A program made the position numbers and the translations under genes. Of a stretch of DNA of 64,000 bases, positions 23,836 through 31,284 are shown in pieces. The DNA is from Treponema sp. (GTDB lineage: Bacteria > Spirochaetota > Spirochaetia > Treponematales > Treponemataceae), in NCBI GenBank assembly GCA_016294105.1, contig JAEDCN010000004.1, forward strand, positions 84,319-148,318. Reading direction: 5' to 3'. Below the pieces are notes generated by a model, which made no database searches, was not told where the DNA came from, and saw nothing but the letters and a program-made list of their open reading frames with translations. The stretch's first letter is position 1. Every line of letters begins with the position of its first letter.

Positions 23836-25089
23836 CTACAAGGCTTCCCCATTCAAGAAGTCCAAGGCGTACAGCTGTTTTATGCCGTTGTGGTAGGTTG
23901 CAGGGGCGTTGTCCATGGTGAGGATGGTTTTGGGAAAGTTGTCCTTGATGGTCAGCAGGGGGCGAAGTTCCCGATGCAGCGTTGCCTCCTCCCGCACTGT
24001 TAGAGACACCTGCACATAGTGGGGAATGGCATCTTTGATGGCCACAAAGTCCACTTTTAGGGTGTCAATTTTTCCAATGAAAAGCTGGTACCCCCGCCGC
24101 TTCAATTCCAGAAAGATGATATTTTCCAAGATATGCCCTTCATCCCCGGTTTTTGCTCCCAGCATGAAGAACCGTAGTCCCATATCCACCGCATAATATT
24201 TTTCCAAGGTTTTAAGAATTTCCTTTCCTTTGATGTCGTAGCGGTTGATTTTGTAGAATAAATACGTTTCACATAGGGCAGAAAGGCAGTGCTCCACCAT
24301 GGCCGGAGATGTTTTTTTTCCAGCAGAAACGAAGGTGTCGCTGATTTTTTTTGGAGAGATGAGATTGCTGGTGTTTTGGAGGGTAAATCTAACGATTCGT
24401 TCCAGGAGCATAGTGTCGTTGATTTTTTTCCGTTGCTGAATGTCTTTCAGCACAATCGTAGCATAGAGTCCAGCAATATATTCTCTTATATTTTCTTGTT
24501 GTTCATAAATATTGTGGAGATAAGGAAAACCTCCATAGGTAATAAATTTTGTATAGAGGCTTTCTTTGTCTAAGTTGTTGTTGGGAAAACGTTTTTCATA
24601 TCCCAGTTGGAATTCCTGAAATGAGAAGGGCTGTATGTGTATTTCCACGTATCGACCACTGAGCAGTGTTGCAATTTCGCTGGAAAGCATATTTGCGTTG
24701 GAACCAGTAAGATAGATGTCCACATTGGGAAGGAGAAACAGAGAATCCACTGCCTTTTCAAATTGAGGGACCAACTGAATCTCGTCCAGCAAGATATAGT
24801 TCATGCTAGATGGCTGAATCCGACTTTTCAGTGCGGTATACAATGCATGGTACTCTTGCAGCTCTTCGTTTTCCAGCATTTCAAAATTCAAAAACGTGAT
24901 ATTGGTGTATGGAATTGATTTGGAAAGCTCTTTGCACAGTTCGGTCATAACCATGGATTTTCCACATCTACGGACACCTGTAATCACCTTGATCACTCGT
25001 TTGTCTTTCCATGCAAGGAGTTTGTGAAAATAATCATGCCTGAAAATGGAGTATTCTTGATACTGCGGTGTTTCTCGTATATCCAGCAT
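23836..25089 (-). CDS. AAA_14/DUF4143-class ATP-binding protein
   Basis: A 417-residue ATPase: Walker A GVRRCGKS at 38-45, Walker B YILLDEIQ near 105, sensor region DIYLTGSNANML, then an archaeal-ATPase-like lid and a C-terminal nuclease-like domain (HILENIIFLELKRRGYQLFI, then VDFVAIKD and YVQVSLTV, which contain the E-D-x-Q-x pattern of a PD-(D/E)XK fold). The family is common next to mobile or defence genes; its function is not settled. ATG 25089 is chosen: it follows TATACT by 6 nt and has no Shine-Dalgarno. An in-frame TTG at 25110 lies inside the promoter. Confidence 0.82.
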   Translation of the reverse strand: MLDIRETPQYQEYSIFRHDYFHKLLAWKDKRVIKVITGVRRCGKSMVMTELCKELSKSIPYTNITFLNFEMLENEELQEYHALYTALKSRIQPSSMNYILLDEIQLVPQFEKAVDSLFLLPNVDIYLTGSNANMLSSEIATLLSGRYVEIHIQPFSFQEFQLGYEKRFPNNNLDKESLYTKFITYGGFPYLHNIYEQQENIREYIAGLYATIVLKDIQQRKKINDTMLLERIVRFTLQNTSNLISPKKISDTFVSAGKKTSPAMVEHCLSALCETYLFYKINRYDIKGKEILKTLEKYYAVDMGLRFFMLGAKTGDEGHILENIIFLELKRRGYQLFIGKIDTLKVDFVAIKDAIPHYVQVSLTVREEATLHRELRPLLTIKDNFPKTILTMDNAPATYHNGIKQLYALDFLNGEAL

Positions 25090-25095
25090 AGACTT

Positions 25096-25124
25096 AGTAT
25101 ATTGGCTCAAAGGAGGAAGGTCAA
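25096..25124 (-). promoter_or_regulatory. Candidate leaderless promoter of the ATPase gene
   Basis: Minus strand TTGACC (25124-25119), 17 nt, TATACT (25101-25096), AAGTCT, ATG 25089. The best example in the window of a promoter set directly on the start codon. Confidence 0.55.
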
Positions 25125-25128
25125 TATA

Positions 25129-25144
25129 TTAACTTATAAGTTAA
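25129..25144. promoter_or_regulatory. Perfect 16-bp palindrome upstream of the ATPase promoter
   Basis: TTAACTTATAAGTTAA, just upstream of the -35 at 25119-25124. A related half (TTTAACTTGTAAA) occurs near 25170, and TCAATATATT occurs twice (25121-25130, 25181-25190). It may be an activator or repressor site; the surrounding 25145-25222 is otherwise empty A/T-rich DNA. Confidence 0.35.
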
Positions 25145-25222
25145 AAATATACATATTGTTTATAGTCTTTAACTTGTAAATCAATATATTTGTGTTCTGT
25201 ATACTTTTTAAATTTATATATT

Positions 25223-25252
25223 TAAAAAAAGTGCCACCTCTCAGGCGGCACT
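25223..25252 (-). terminator. Rho-independent terminator of the rib operon
   Basis: Minus strand AGTGCCGCCT / AGGTGGCACT (10-bp stem with one G-T pair, loop GAG) followed by seven T residues. Confidence 0.85.
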
Positions 25253-25279
25253 AAAGAAAAGTCTTGGCGGTGAGGAATC

Positions 25280-25747
25280 CTATCCCTCGATTTCCTTGAT
25301 GAGGTTTACCATTTCGATGGCGCCTAAGGCACAGTCATAGCCCTTGTTGCCAGCCTTTGTACCAGCTCGTTCAATGGCCTGCTCAATGTTTTCGGTGGTG
25401 AGAATACCGAACATTACGGGAACTTGGCTAGAAAGAGACACCTGTGCAATTCCCTTAGAGACTTCGCTACAAACATAGTCGTAGTGAGTGGTGCTCCCAC
25501 GGATAACGGCTCCAAGGCAGATTACAGCATCGTACTTGCCACTTTTTGCCATCTTGGAAGCAATGAGGGGAATCTCAAAGGCTCCGGGAACCCAAGCCAC
25601 GTGAACATTTTCTTCCTGAACTCCGTGACGCAAAAGTCCGTCCATAGCTCCAGACAAAAGCTTTGAACCGATAAACTCGTTAAAACGAGCAACGATAATT
25701 CCCACCTTCATAGTGGAAGCAACTAATGAACCTTCAAATTTCTTCAT
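25280..25747 (-). CDS. ribH: 6,7-dimethyl-8-ribityllumazine synthase
   Basis: Condenses 5-amino-6-ribitylaminouracil with dihydroxybutanone phosphate, the penultimate step of riboflavin synthesis. The 155-residue protein has the family order VGIIVARFNEFI, VAWVPGAFEIPLIA, CLGAVIRGSTTHYDYV (with the catalytic His) and FGILTTENIEQAIERAGTKA. Family members assemble into 60-mer or pentamer capsids. It is the last gene of ribD-ribE-ribBA-ribH and is followed by a strong terminator. Confidence 0.95.
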   Translation of the reverse strand: MKKFEGSLVASTMKVGIIVARFNEFIGSKLLSGAMDGLLRHGVQEENVHVAWVPGAFEIPLIASKMAKSGKYDAVICLGAVIRGSTTHYDYVCSEVSKGIAQVSLSSQVPVMFGILTTENIEQAIERAGTKAGNKGYDCALGAIEMVNLIKEIEG

Positions 25748-25825
25748 ATATTTCTCCTTGTAGTTTAGTTTTACGGTAAAGCTTGAGTCAACAAGCTGTT
25801 ACCAGCTGCTGACTCACGGTGCATC

Positions 25826-27028
25826 TCATTGATAATTCAAGAAATGGCCCATTTTATGCTGCTTTGTTTTCAGATAGAACAGGTCATCCTTGGTGGCATC
25901 CATCTGGATGGGAATACGCTGGGTGATTTCCATGCCAAAGTCAGAAAGCTGGTACATCTTGTCGGGATTGTTGGTTAAAAGCCGCATGGTCTTTACTCCC
26001 AAGTCCCGCAGAATCTGAGCTCCAATGTAGTATTCACGCTGGTCGGCTTCAAATCCCAAGGCAATGTTGGCTTCCATGGTATCCATACCCTTTTCCTGCA
26101 GTTCGTAGGCCTTCAGCTTGTTGATAAGACCAATTCCTCGGCCTTCCTGTCTCATGTACAAGAGAATTCCTCGGCCTTCTGCTTCAATCTGGGTCATGGC
26201 AGCGGCAAATTGCTGGCCACAGTCACAACGGAGGGATCCGAATGCATCTCCAGTGAGACATTCAGAGTGCACACGACAGAGAATGTCTTTTCCGTCCCCA
26301 ATATCACCCTTAACCAAGGCCACGTGGTGCTCGCCGTTGAGCTTGTTTACGTAGCTATATGCCACAAAGTCGCCGTATTTGGTGGGCATCTTGGTAACAG
26401 TCATGCGGTCTACCAGTTTTTCGTAACGCTTACGGTAGGTTTGCAGATCCTTGATGGTGATGAATTTCAGGTTGTGCTTCTTTGCCAGCTCCTTCAGCTC
26501 TGGTGTTCGCATCATGGAACCGTCGTCCTTCATGATTTCGCAGCACAAACCACATTCCTTCAATCCAGCCAGACGCATCAGGTCAACGGTGGCTTCTGTG
26601 TGACCATTGCGAACAAGTACACCATTAGGTTTTGCTTCCAGTGGGAACATGTGACCAGGACGGCGGAAATCGTCTGGTTTAGCATCCTCTTCTACACATT
26701 TCATGGCAGTGAAGGAACGTTCTGCGGCAGAAATTCCAGTGGTGGTGTCTACATGGTCAATAGAAACAGTAAAGGCTGTTTCATGATTATCTGTGTTGTA
26801 GCTTACCATTTGAGGAAGTCGCAACTTTTGAATGTAATCAACAGACATTGGCATACAAATTAAGCCACGACCGTGAACAGCCATAAAGTTAATTGCTTCT
26901 GTGGTAGCAAACTGGGCGGCACAGATAAAGTCACCTTCGTTTTCTCGATCTGGATCGTCGGTTACTAAAATAATTTTGCCCTGACGCAAATCCTCTAGGG
27001 CTTCTTCAATAGTGTTGAAGTCAGACAT
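25826..27028 (-). CDS. ribBA: Bifunctional DHBP synthase / GTP cyclohydrolase II
   Basis: A 400-residue fusion. Residues 1-205 are 3,4-dihydroxy-2-butanone-4-phosphate synthase (VTDDPDRENEGDF, then the RPGHMFPLEA and HTEATVDL motifs). Residues 206-400 are GTP cyclohydrolase II with its zinc site (SECLTGDAFGSLRCDCGQQ) and MRQEGRGIGL. Together they feed both branches of riboflavin synthesis from ribulose-5-phosphate and GTP. It is co-transcribed with the other rib genes under the FMN riboswitch. Confidence 0.95.
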   Translation of the reverse strand: MSDFNTIEEALEDLRQGKIILVTDDPDRENEGDFICAAQFATTEAINFMAVHGRGLICMPMSVDYIQKLRLPQMVSYNTDNHETAFTVSIDHVDTTTGISAAERSFTAMKCVEEDAKPDDFRRPGHMFPLEAKPNGVLVRNGHTEATVDLMRLAGLKECGLCCEIMKDDGSMMRTPELKELAKKHNLKFITIKDLQTYRKRYEKLVDRMTVTKMPTKYGDFVAYSYVNKLNGEHHVALVKGDIGDGKDILCRVHSECLTGDAFGSLRCDCGQQFAAAMTQIEAEGRGILLYMRQEGRGIGLINKLKAYELQEKGMDTMEANIALGFEADQREYYIGAQILRDLGVKTMRLLTNNPDKMYQLSDFGMEITQRIPIQMDATKDDLFYLKTKQHKMGHFLNYQ

Positions 27029-27088
27029 AGCTGCTCTCCTTATGTATGATGTGGCGATTTTATTGTCGCCGAGATTTATTTATTGGAT

Positions 27089-27784
27089 TTAAAATCCATT
27101 GGCGGCTAAAAACTCCATGGTTATGCCGCTTTTTTCTTGTTTTTGATTTCCATTGGCTTTCGATTGAAAATCAGCTTGCTGCCAGCTGGACTGAACTCCC
27201 CCTTGCAGGAGTTTTTCCACATACTTCCCGATGATGTCGTTTTCCAGGTTCACCTTGTCTCCCACCTTTTTCTGGCCCAAAATAGTGATGGCCACTGTGT
27301 GGGGAATGGCAGAAATGGCAAAATCCTTGTCAGAAACCCGTGCCACCGTAAGACTTGTTCCGTCAATGGTGATGGAACCCTTTTCCACAATGTACCTGAG
27401 GATTTCTGGGTCAGTAGAAATGGTGTACCAAATGGCATTATCGTCCCGCTGGATATTGGAAACGGTGCCCACGCCGTCTACGTGGCCAGACACAATGTGG
27501 CCTCCAAAGTGCCCGTTGGCAGCCATGGCTCGCTCTAGGTTTACAGAGCTTCCTTGTCGTAGCTGCCCCAGGTTGGTGCGGTTCAAGGTTTCGTGCATTA
27601 CGTCGGCGGCAAAATCACTGGCACTGAATTCTGTTACCGTCAAACAGATTCCGTTAACAGCAATGCTGTCTCCAATATGCATATCTGCCATAATCTTTGC
27701 CGCTTGAATCCGCAAAATGGCAGAGTTGCGGCCCTTTTGAATGGCCTTTATGGTACCGATTTCTTCAACTATTCCAGTAAACAT
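27089..27784 (-). CDS. ribE: Riboflavin synthase alpha chain
   Basis: Dismutates two 6,7-dimethyl-8-ribityllumazine molecules to riboflavin. The 231-residue protein starts MFTGIVEEIGTI and shows the two tandem lumazine-binding repeats (residues about 1-97 and 98-190), each with the GDSIAVNGICLTV / GSITIDGTSLTV type of motif. A 30-residue tail (GVQSSWQQADFQSKANG...) extends beyond the usual end and looks unstructured. It lies 13 nt after ribD in the same operon. Confidence 0.95.
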   Translation of the reverse strand: MFTGIVEEIGTIKAIQKGRNSAILRIQAAKIMADMHIGDSIAVNGICLTVTEFSASDFAADVMHETLNRTNLGQLRQGSSVNLERAMAANGHFGGHIVSGHVDGVGTVSNIQRDDNAIWYTISTDPEILRYIVEKGSITIDGTSLTVARVSDKDFAISAIPHTVAITILGQKKVGDKVNLENDIIGKYVEKLLQGGVQSSWQQADFQSKANGNQKQEKSGITMEFLAANGF

Positions 27785-27797
27785 AAATTATTTTCTC

Positions 27798-28928
27798 CTA
27801 AAGCTCGTTGCAGCTACAGTCTGCTGAGTGGCAAGAAGGAAGGACTTCTTGTTCCAAAAGGAAATCTTCTCCTAGCTGTTGAGTGGCTACAACACGCATC
27901 TGAAAGGCTTGTTGTGGATTATCTACTCCAATGCCTCCTACGGGAGACTTGGCGGCAGCTCCTCCAAAGATTTTTGGAGCAATATAGGTATACACCCGCT
28001 GCACCAAGCCTGCCTGTAGCAAGGACCAGTTCAGCTGTCCGCCACCTTCCACTAAAACACTATCAATTTTTTCTTGGCCCAATCGATGAACCAATGCTTG
28101 TAGGTCAACCCCTCCATTTTTTGAGGGCACCACCCAAATCTGGCAACCAGCTTCTTGGTAGGGCTTGTGACGAGACTCCTCCTGACAGCAGGTGGCAATG
28201 ATGGTGGGAACTTCCTTGGCGGTGGTAACCAGCTTGGAGGAAAGGGGAGTGCGGAGCTGAGTGTCGCATACAATCCTCAGTGGATTATTGCCATTTTCTA
28301 TGCGACAGGTTAATTCTGGATCATCTGCCAAAACTGTTCCAGTTCCCACCATAATGGCAGCATACTTGTTCCGTAGTTGGTGCACGTGGTGGCGGGCTAC
28401 CTCTCCAGTAATCCAACGAGAGGCTCCTGTGTGGCAGGCAATTTTTCCGTCGGTAGTCATGGCATATTTCAATGCAAGATAGGGCTTGTTGGTGGTAATG
28501 TAATGGAAAAAGATAAAATTAATGGCGTCACATTCAGCTTGGAGAAAACCTTCTTCCACCTGAATACCTGCTGCCTTGAGCTGGGCAATTCCCTTGCCAG
28601 CTACTAAGGGGTTGGGGTCAGGAGAACCTACTACAACTCGACTAATACCTGCTGCAATAAGTGCTTCTGTACAGGGGGGATTTGTTCCGTGATGACAGCA
28701 GGGCTCCAAGGTGACATAGATGGTGGCCCCTGCTGGGGATTCAGTGCAGGCAGCTAAGGCATTTCGCTCTGCATGGGGGCAGCCGTATTGCTGATGATAG
28801 CCTTCTCCAATGATTCGGCCATCTTTTACAACAACGGCCCCCACTAAAGGATTGGGATTTACCCTTCCTGTTCCCTTAAGAGCCAGTGCAATGGCCTGTC
28901 GCATGTATTTTTCATCGTCTAAGTTCAT
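27798..28928 (-). CDS. ribD: Bifunctional diaminohydroxyphosphoribosylaminopyrimidine deaminase / reductase
   Basis: A 376-residue enzyme for the second and third steps of riboflavin synthesis. The N-terminal cytidine-deaminase-like domain has the zinc site GCPHAERNAL and LEPCCHHGTNPPCTEAL. The C-terminal reductase domain has YALKYAMTTDGKIA, GTGTVLADDPELT and VEGGGQLNWSLL. ATG 28928 with AAGGTG upstream is preferred to GTG 28934. First gene of the operon, directly behind the FMN riboswitch. Confidence 0.94.
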   Translation of the reverse strand: MNLDDEKYMRQAIALALKGTGRVNPNPLVGAVVVKDGRIIGEGYHQQYGCPHAERNALAACTESPAGATIYVTLEPCCHHGTNPPCTEALIAAGISRVVVGSPDPNPLVAGKGIAQLKAAGIQVEEGFLQAECDAINFIFFHYITTNKPYLALKYAMTTDGKIACHTGASRWITGEVARHHVHQLRNKYAAIMVGTGTVLADDPELTCRIENGNNPLRIVCDTQLRTPLSSKLVTTAKEVPTIIATCCQEESRHKPYQEAGCQIWVVPSKNGGVDLQALVHRLGQEKIDSVLVEGGGQLNWSLLQAGLVQRVYTYIAPKIFGGAAAKSPVGGIGVDNPQQAFQMRVVATQQLGEDFLLEQEVLPSCHSADCSCNEL

Positions 28929-29007
28929 AGTCACCTTGGGTTGCTTGTCTACAGGGAGGGGAAATGACAGAAAACGGCAGGTTTACCGTGGAAGGATTTC
29001 TGAGAGT

Positions 29008-29121
29008 CATCTTCTTTCATCCAGACTGTAACTGTCGGCCTCGGAATTGCACCGAATCATGCCTTGCGGCTCGTGGGCTGTACCACCGGTAGGAACTTTC
29101 ATCCTGCCCTGAAGACGTATA
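29008..29121 (-). ncRNA. FMN riboswitch (RFN element)
   Basis: On the minus strand the conserved RFN blocks occur in order: TCTTCAGGGCAGGATGAAA at the 5' end, TCCTACCGGTGGTA, CCCACGAGCC, GATTCGGTGCAATTCCGA, GGCCGACAGT and AGTCTGGATG then AGAAGATG closing P1. It lies 80 nt upstream of ribD. The 28929-29007 stretch, the expression platform, has only a weak hairpin (ACGG/CCGT then TTTTCTG), so premature termination or translation block cannot be told apart. Confidence 0.95.
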
Positions 29122-29160
29122 TTTGGAAATGGGTGCTTTTACAAGCGAATTTCCGTCTAT

Positions 29161-29189
29161 ACTATAATCTAGTGCCTAGTATCTGTCAA
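29161..29189 (-). promoter_or_regulatory. Promoter of the rib operon
   Basis: Minus strand TTGACA (29189-29184), 17-nt spacer, TATAGT (29166-29161), close to consensus. Its -35 starts 4 nt after the T-run of the preceding terminator. Confidence 0.8.
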
Positions 29190-29192
29190 GGT

Positions 29193-29224
29193 AAAAAAAA
29201 AGCACCATCTGTAGAAGATGGTGC
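29193..29224 (-). terminator. Terminator of the outer-membrane protein gene
   Basis: Minus strand GCACCATCT / AGATGGTGC (9-bp stem, loop TCTAC) followed by nine T residues. Confidence 0.85.
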
Positions 29225-29235
29225 CTTGTAGTGAC

Positions 29236-31140
29236 TTATGGATAAATCTTGAATCCTACAGTCGTAATGAATTGTGTCTGGGTGGGATATTCAGAAGTGT
29301 TAATTTTGTGGATATCGTATCGGACAGCAGAATTAGGCTTGCCGTCAATGTCGGTGTAGTAGGAATAAACTACACCCATGTCACAGAAAATGCTAACGGG
29401 AATGTTAAGTCCCCGCATATCAAAGGATCCACCGACTTTGAAAATATGTTGCCACTGATAAGCTCCGTCATGAAGGAAATATTTCCACAGTTCAGGTTTG
29501 CCTTCCTTATCATTGCGGCCAGTTGTATCCAATTGGGAGTTAAGGCCACTACCGTCTACGGCTCTACTACCATATTCAGCACCATGACGTATCATCTGAT
29601 ACTGGGCGTGGAACCGGAATACCCCCCCCCCTATAAGAGATGAGTCAAATCGAATCTTTAATTCATCGGAGTTGGGTGGCAGGTAGTAGCCCAAGGAAAC
29701 ACCGTTGTTCATGTAGGGTTCTTCCATCCAGATATCGTCATACCACGGAGTTTTTACTAACTGATGGGTATAAACATAGGGTTCAATCTTTGTGTACTGG
29801 AATGTGAAGTTAGAAAATGCAAGCTTAGGAATAGGTAGTGCTGCAGAGATACCAACCTGTACTGCATGCATATTTCTATCTTGGCTAAAGAAAGCTGGAC
29901 TGGTAAGATCCATTTCATCAACGTATGCAGAACCCCAAATCTTTCCAATTCCAGGATATTGTAGAATTAATGTGGCAAACATGGCTAGGTTGTCAAAGTC
30001 TCCCACGTTATTCTGGTAGAAGAAGCGACTGAGCAAAGGAAATGAATATCCCAATTCAAATCTTTTTGGGAATACGGCACTGGAACCAAAGCTAAAGTGA
30101 AGGTAATTTTTGTAGTTTGCCTCAGCCATTCCAATTGCAAAGGCATTTTGGAAGGTAGCGGAGCTAACACTGATTCCGTTCATGTTATAATATTCTAGGA
30201 TACCTGTGAGAGTAGCCATTCTAAGCCAGCTGAAAGGTTCAAAGTTTACTTCCACTCCAAAAAAAGGACGAGCAGAAGCATTTAATGCTAAACTACTGCC
30301 ATTTGTTCCTGCGGCCCACTCTCGTTGCAATCGGCCAGCTCGTACAAAAATCGCATCATCTAAAAAAGATACTGCCATTTCTCCATTCATCTGGTATCCA
30401 AAGGACATGCCGTAGGGCCACTCATAGAAGCCGCTGGAAGAAAGACTATCTCCTTTGAAAATGGAACCATCCCAGTTCTTTTGATAGGTGTAGGGAAAAA
30501 ATGTTGTTGGTTCGCTAAAGACTATATATTCCTTATTTTGATCCTTTCTGGCAGGGTCAATCTCCTTGTTTTCAAATCCTTCGTAAAAGGTATAGGCTGT
30601 TCCGAGCTCCTTTCTTGGAGCTTTCATCAATCCACCGCCAGCAGAAAAATTCCAAGAAAAAGAACTTCCCATATCACCGCCGATAAAAGCTGTTCCCCAG
30701 TTATCTGTTCCCCATGAAAAATCCTTCCCAAGAAATTCATAGGAACCAGAGACCACGGATTGCCAAGAAGCTCCCGCGTTGAAAGTCATGGTTATGCCAG
30801 ATTTTGTTGTATGCTCTTGATAGGTTTCTCCTGTAAGCCAGTTCCAGCCTTCTTCTTTTTCAAAGGAAGCCAAGGTTTGCTGGAGGATTGCTTTTTCTGA
30901 GGAAGTAAGGGCAGCCCATGGTAATTCAGCCTCTGTAGAAAGAATTATATTGATTATGCTCTTTATCTTGTGCTGGGAATAGGGCTTGGCCTCGCTTAAA
31001 GTAGGGCAGAGACCTTTAAGTTGGGCTTGTTCAATGACGTAGTAAATAGGGTCATCCAGAGGCACTGAGGTGTGACTTTGGGCTGCCATGGGCAGTGCAA
31101 GTGCAACAGTCAAGAGAAAAAAAACAAGAAACCTTTTCAT
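29236..31140 (-). CDS. Exported Wzi-like beta-barrel outer-membrane protein with poly-G tract
   Basis: A 634-residue exported protein. A signal peptide (about residues 1-20, LTVALALPMAAQ) is followed by a helical segment (25-110) and then many alternating amphipathic strands typical of an outer-membrane barrel. The block IFVRAGRLQREWAAGTNGSS then LALNASARPFFGVEVNFEP is like the capsule-assembly Wzi family. Surface-polysaccharide anchoring is therefore possible but unproven. Ten consecutive G codon bases at about residue 499 (29632-29641) sit in a strand-forming region. ATG 31140 has no Shine-Dalgarno; TATACT ends 6 nt upstream. Confidence 0.72.
   Translation of the reverse strand: MKRFLVFFLLTVALALPMAAQSHTSVPLDDPIYYVIEQAQLKGLCPTLSEAKPYSQHKIKSIINIILSTEAELPWAALTSSEKAILQQTLASFEKEEGWNWLTGETYQEHTTKSGITMTFNAGASWQSVVSGSYEFLGKDFSWGTDNWGTAFIGGDMGSSFSWNFSAGGGLMKAPRKELGTAYTFYEGFENKEIDPARKDQNKEYIVFSEPTTFFPYTYQKNWDGSIFKGDSLSSSGFYEWPYGMSFGYQMNGEMAVSFLDDAIFVRAGRLQREWAAGTNGSSLALNASARPFFGVEVNFEPFSWLRMATLTGILEYYNMNGISVSSATFQNAFAIGMAEANYKNYLHFSFGSSAVFPKRFELGYSFPLLSRFFYQNNVGDFDNLAMFATLILQYPGIGKIWGSAYVDEMDLTSPAFFSQDRNMHAVQVGISAALPIPKLAFSNFTFQYTKIEPYVYTHQLVKTPWYDDIWMEEPYMNNGVSLGYYLPPNSDELKIRFDSSLIGGGVFRFHAQYQMIRHGAEYGSRAVDGSGLNSQLDTTGRNDKEGKPELWKYFLHDGAYQWQHIFKVGGSFDMRGLNIPVSIFCDMGVVYSYYTDIDGKPNSAVRYDIHKINTSEYPTQTQFITTVGFKIYP
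29632..29641 (-). repeat. G10 tract inside the outer-membrane protein gene
   Basis: Ten consecutive G residues on the coding strand, encoding part of SSLIGGGVFRF. Gain or loss of one or two G would shift frame and remove the last 135 residues, so it is a candidate phase-variation switch; the sequenced state is ON. Confidence 0.8.
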
Positions 31141-31146
31141 GATTAC

Positions 31147-31152
31147 AGTATA
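31147..31152 (-). promoter_or_regulatory. -10 element placed for a leaderless start of the barrel gene
   Basis: TATACT on the minus strand, followed by GTAATC and ATG 31140. No convincing -35 was found at 16-18 nt. Confidence 0.4.
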
Positions 31153-31248
31153 TCAACATTTGTATAAAAGTGAAAGGGTGAAAGAATGGTACTGAAGGCG
31201 AGAAAATGAGCTGAAGCGCTGGGTACACAGAGGAAAATAAACAAAAAA

Positions 31249-31277
31249 TAGACTAAGATTTTTTTTTCTGTTATATT
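31249..31277 (+). promoter_or_regulatory. Candidate leaderless promoter of ptsI with T9 in the spacer
   Basis: TAGACT (31249-31254), 17-nt spacer containing nine T residues (31259-31267), TATATT (31272-31277), 7 nt, ATG 31285. Slippage in the T run would change promoter spacing. Confidence 0.45.
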
Positions 31278-31284
31278 GAACGTT

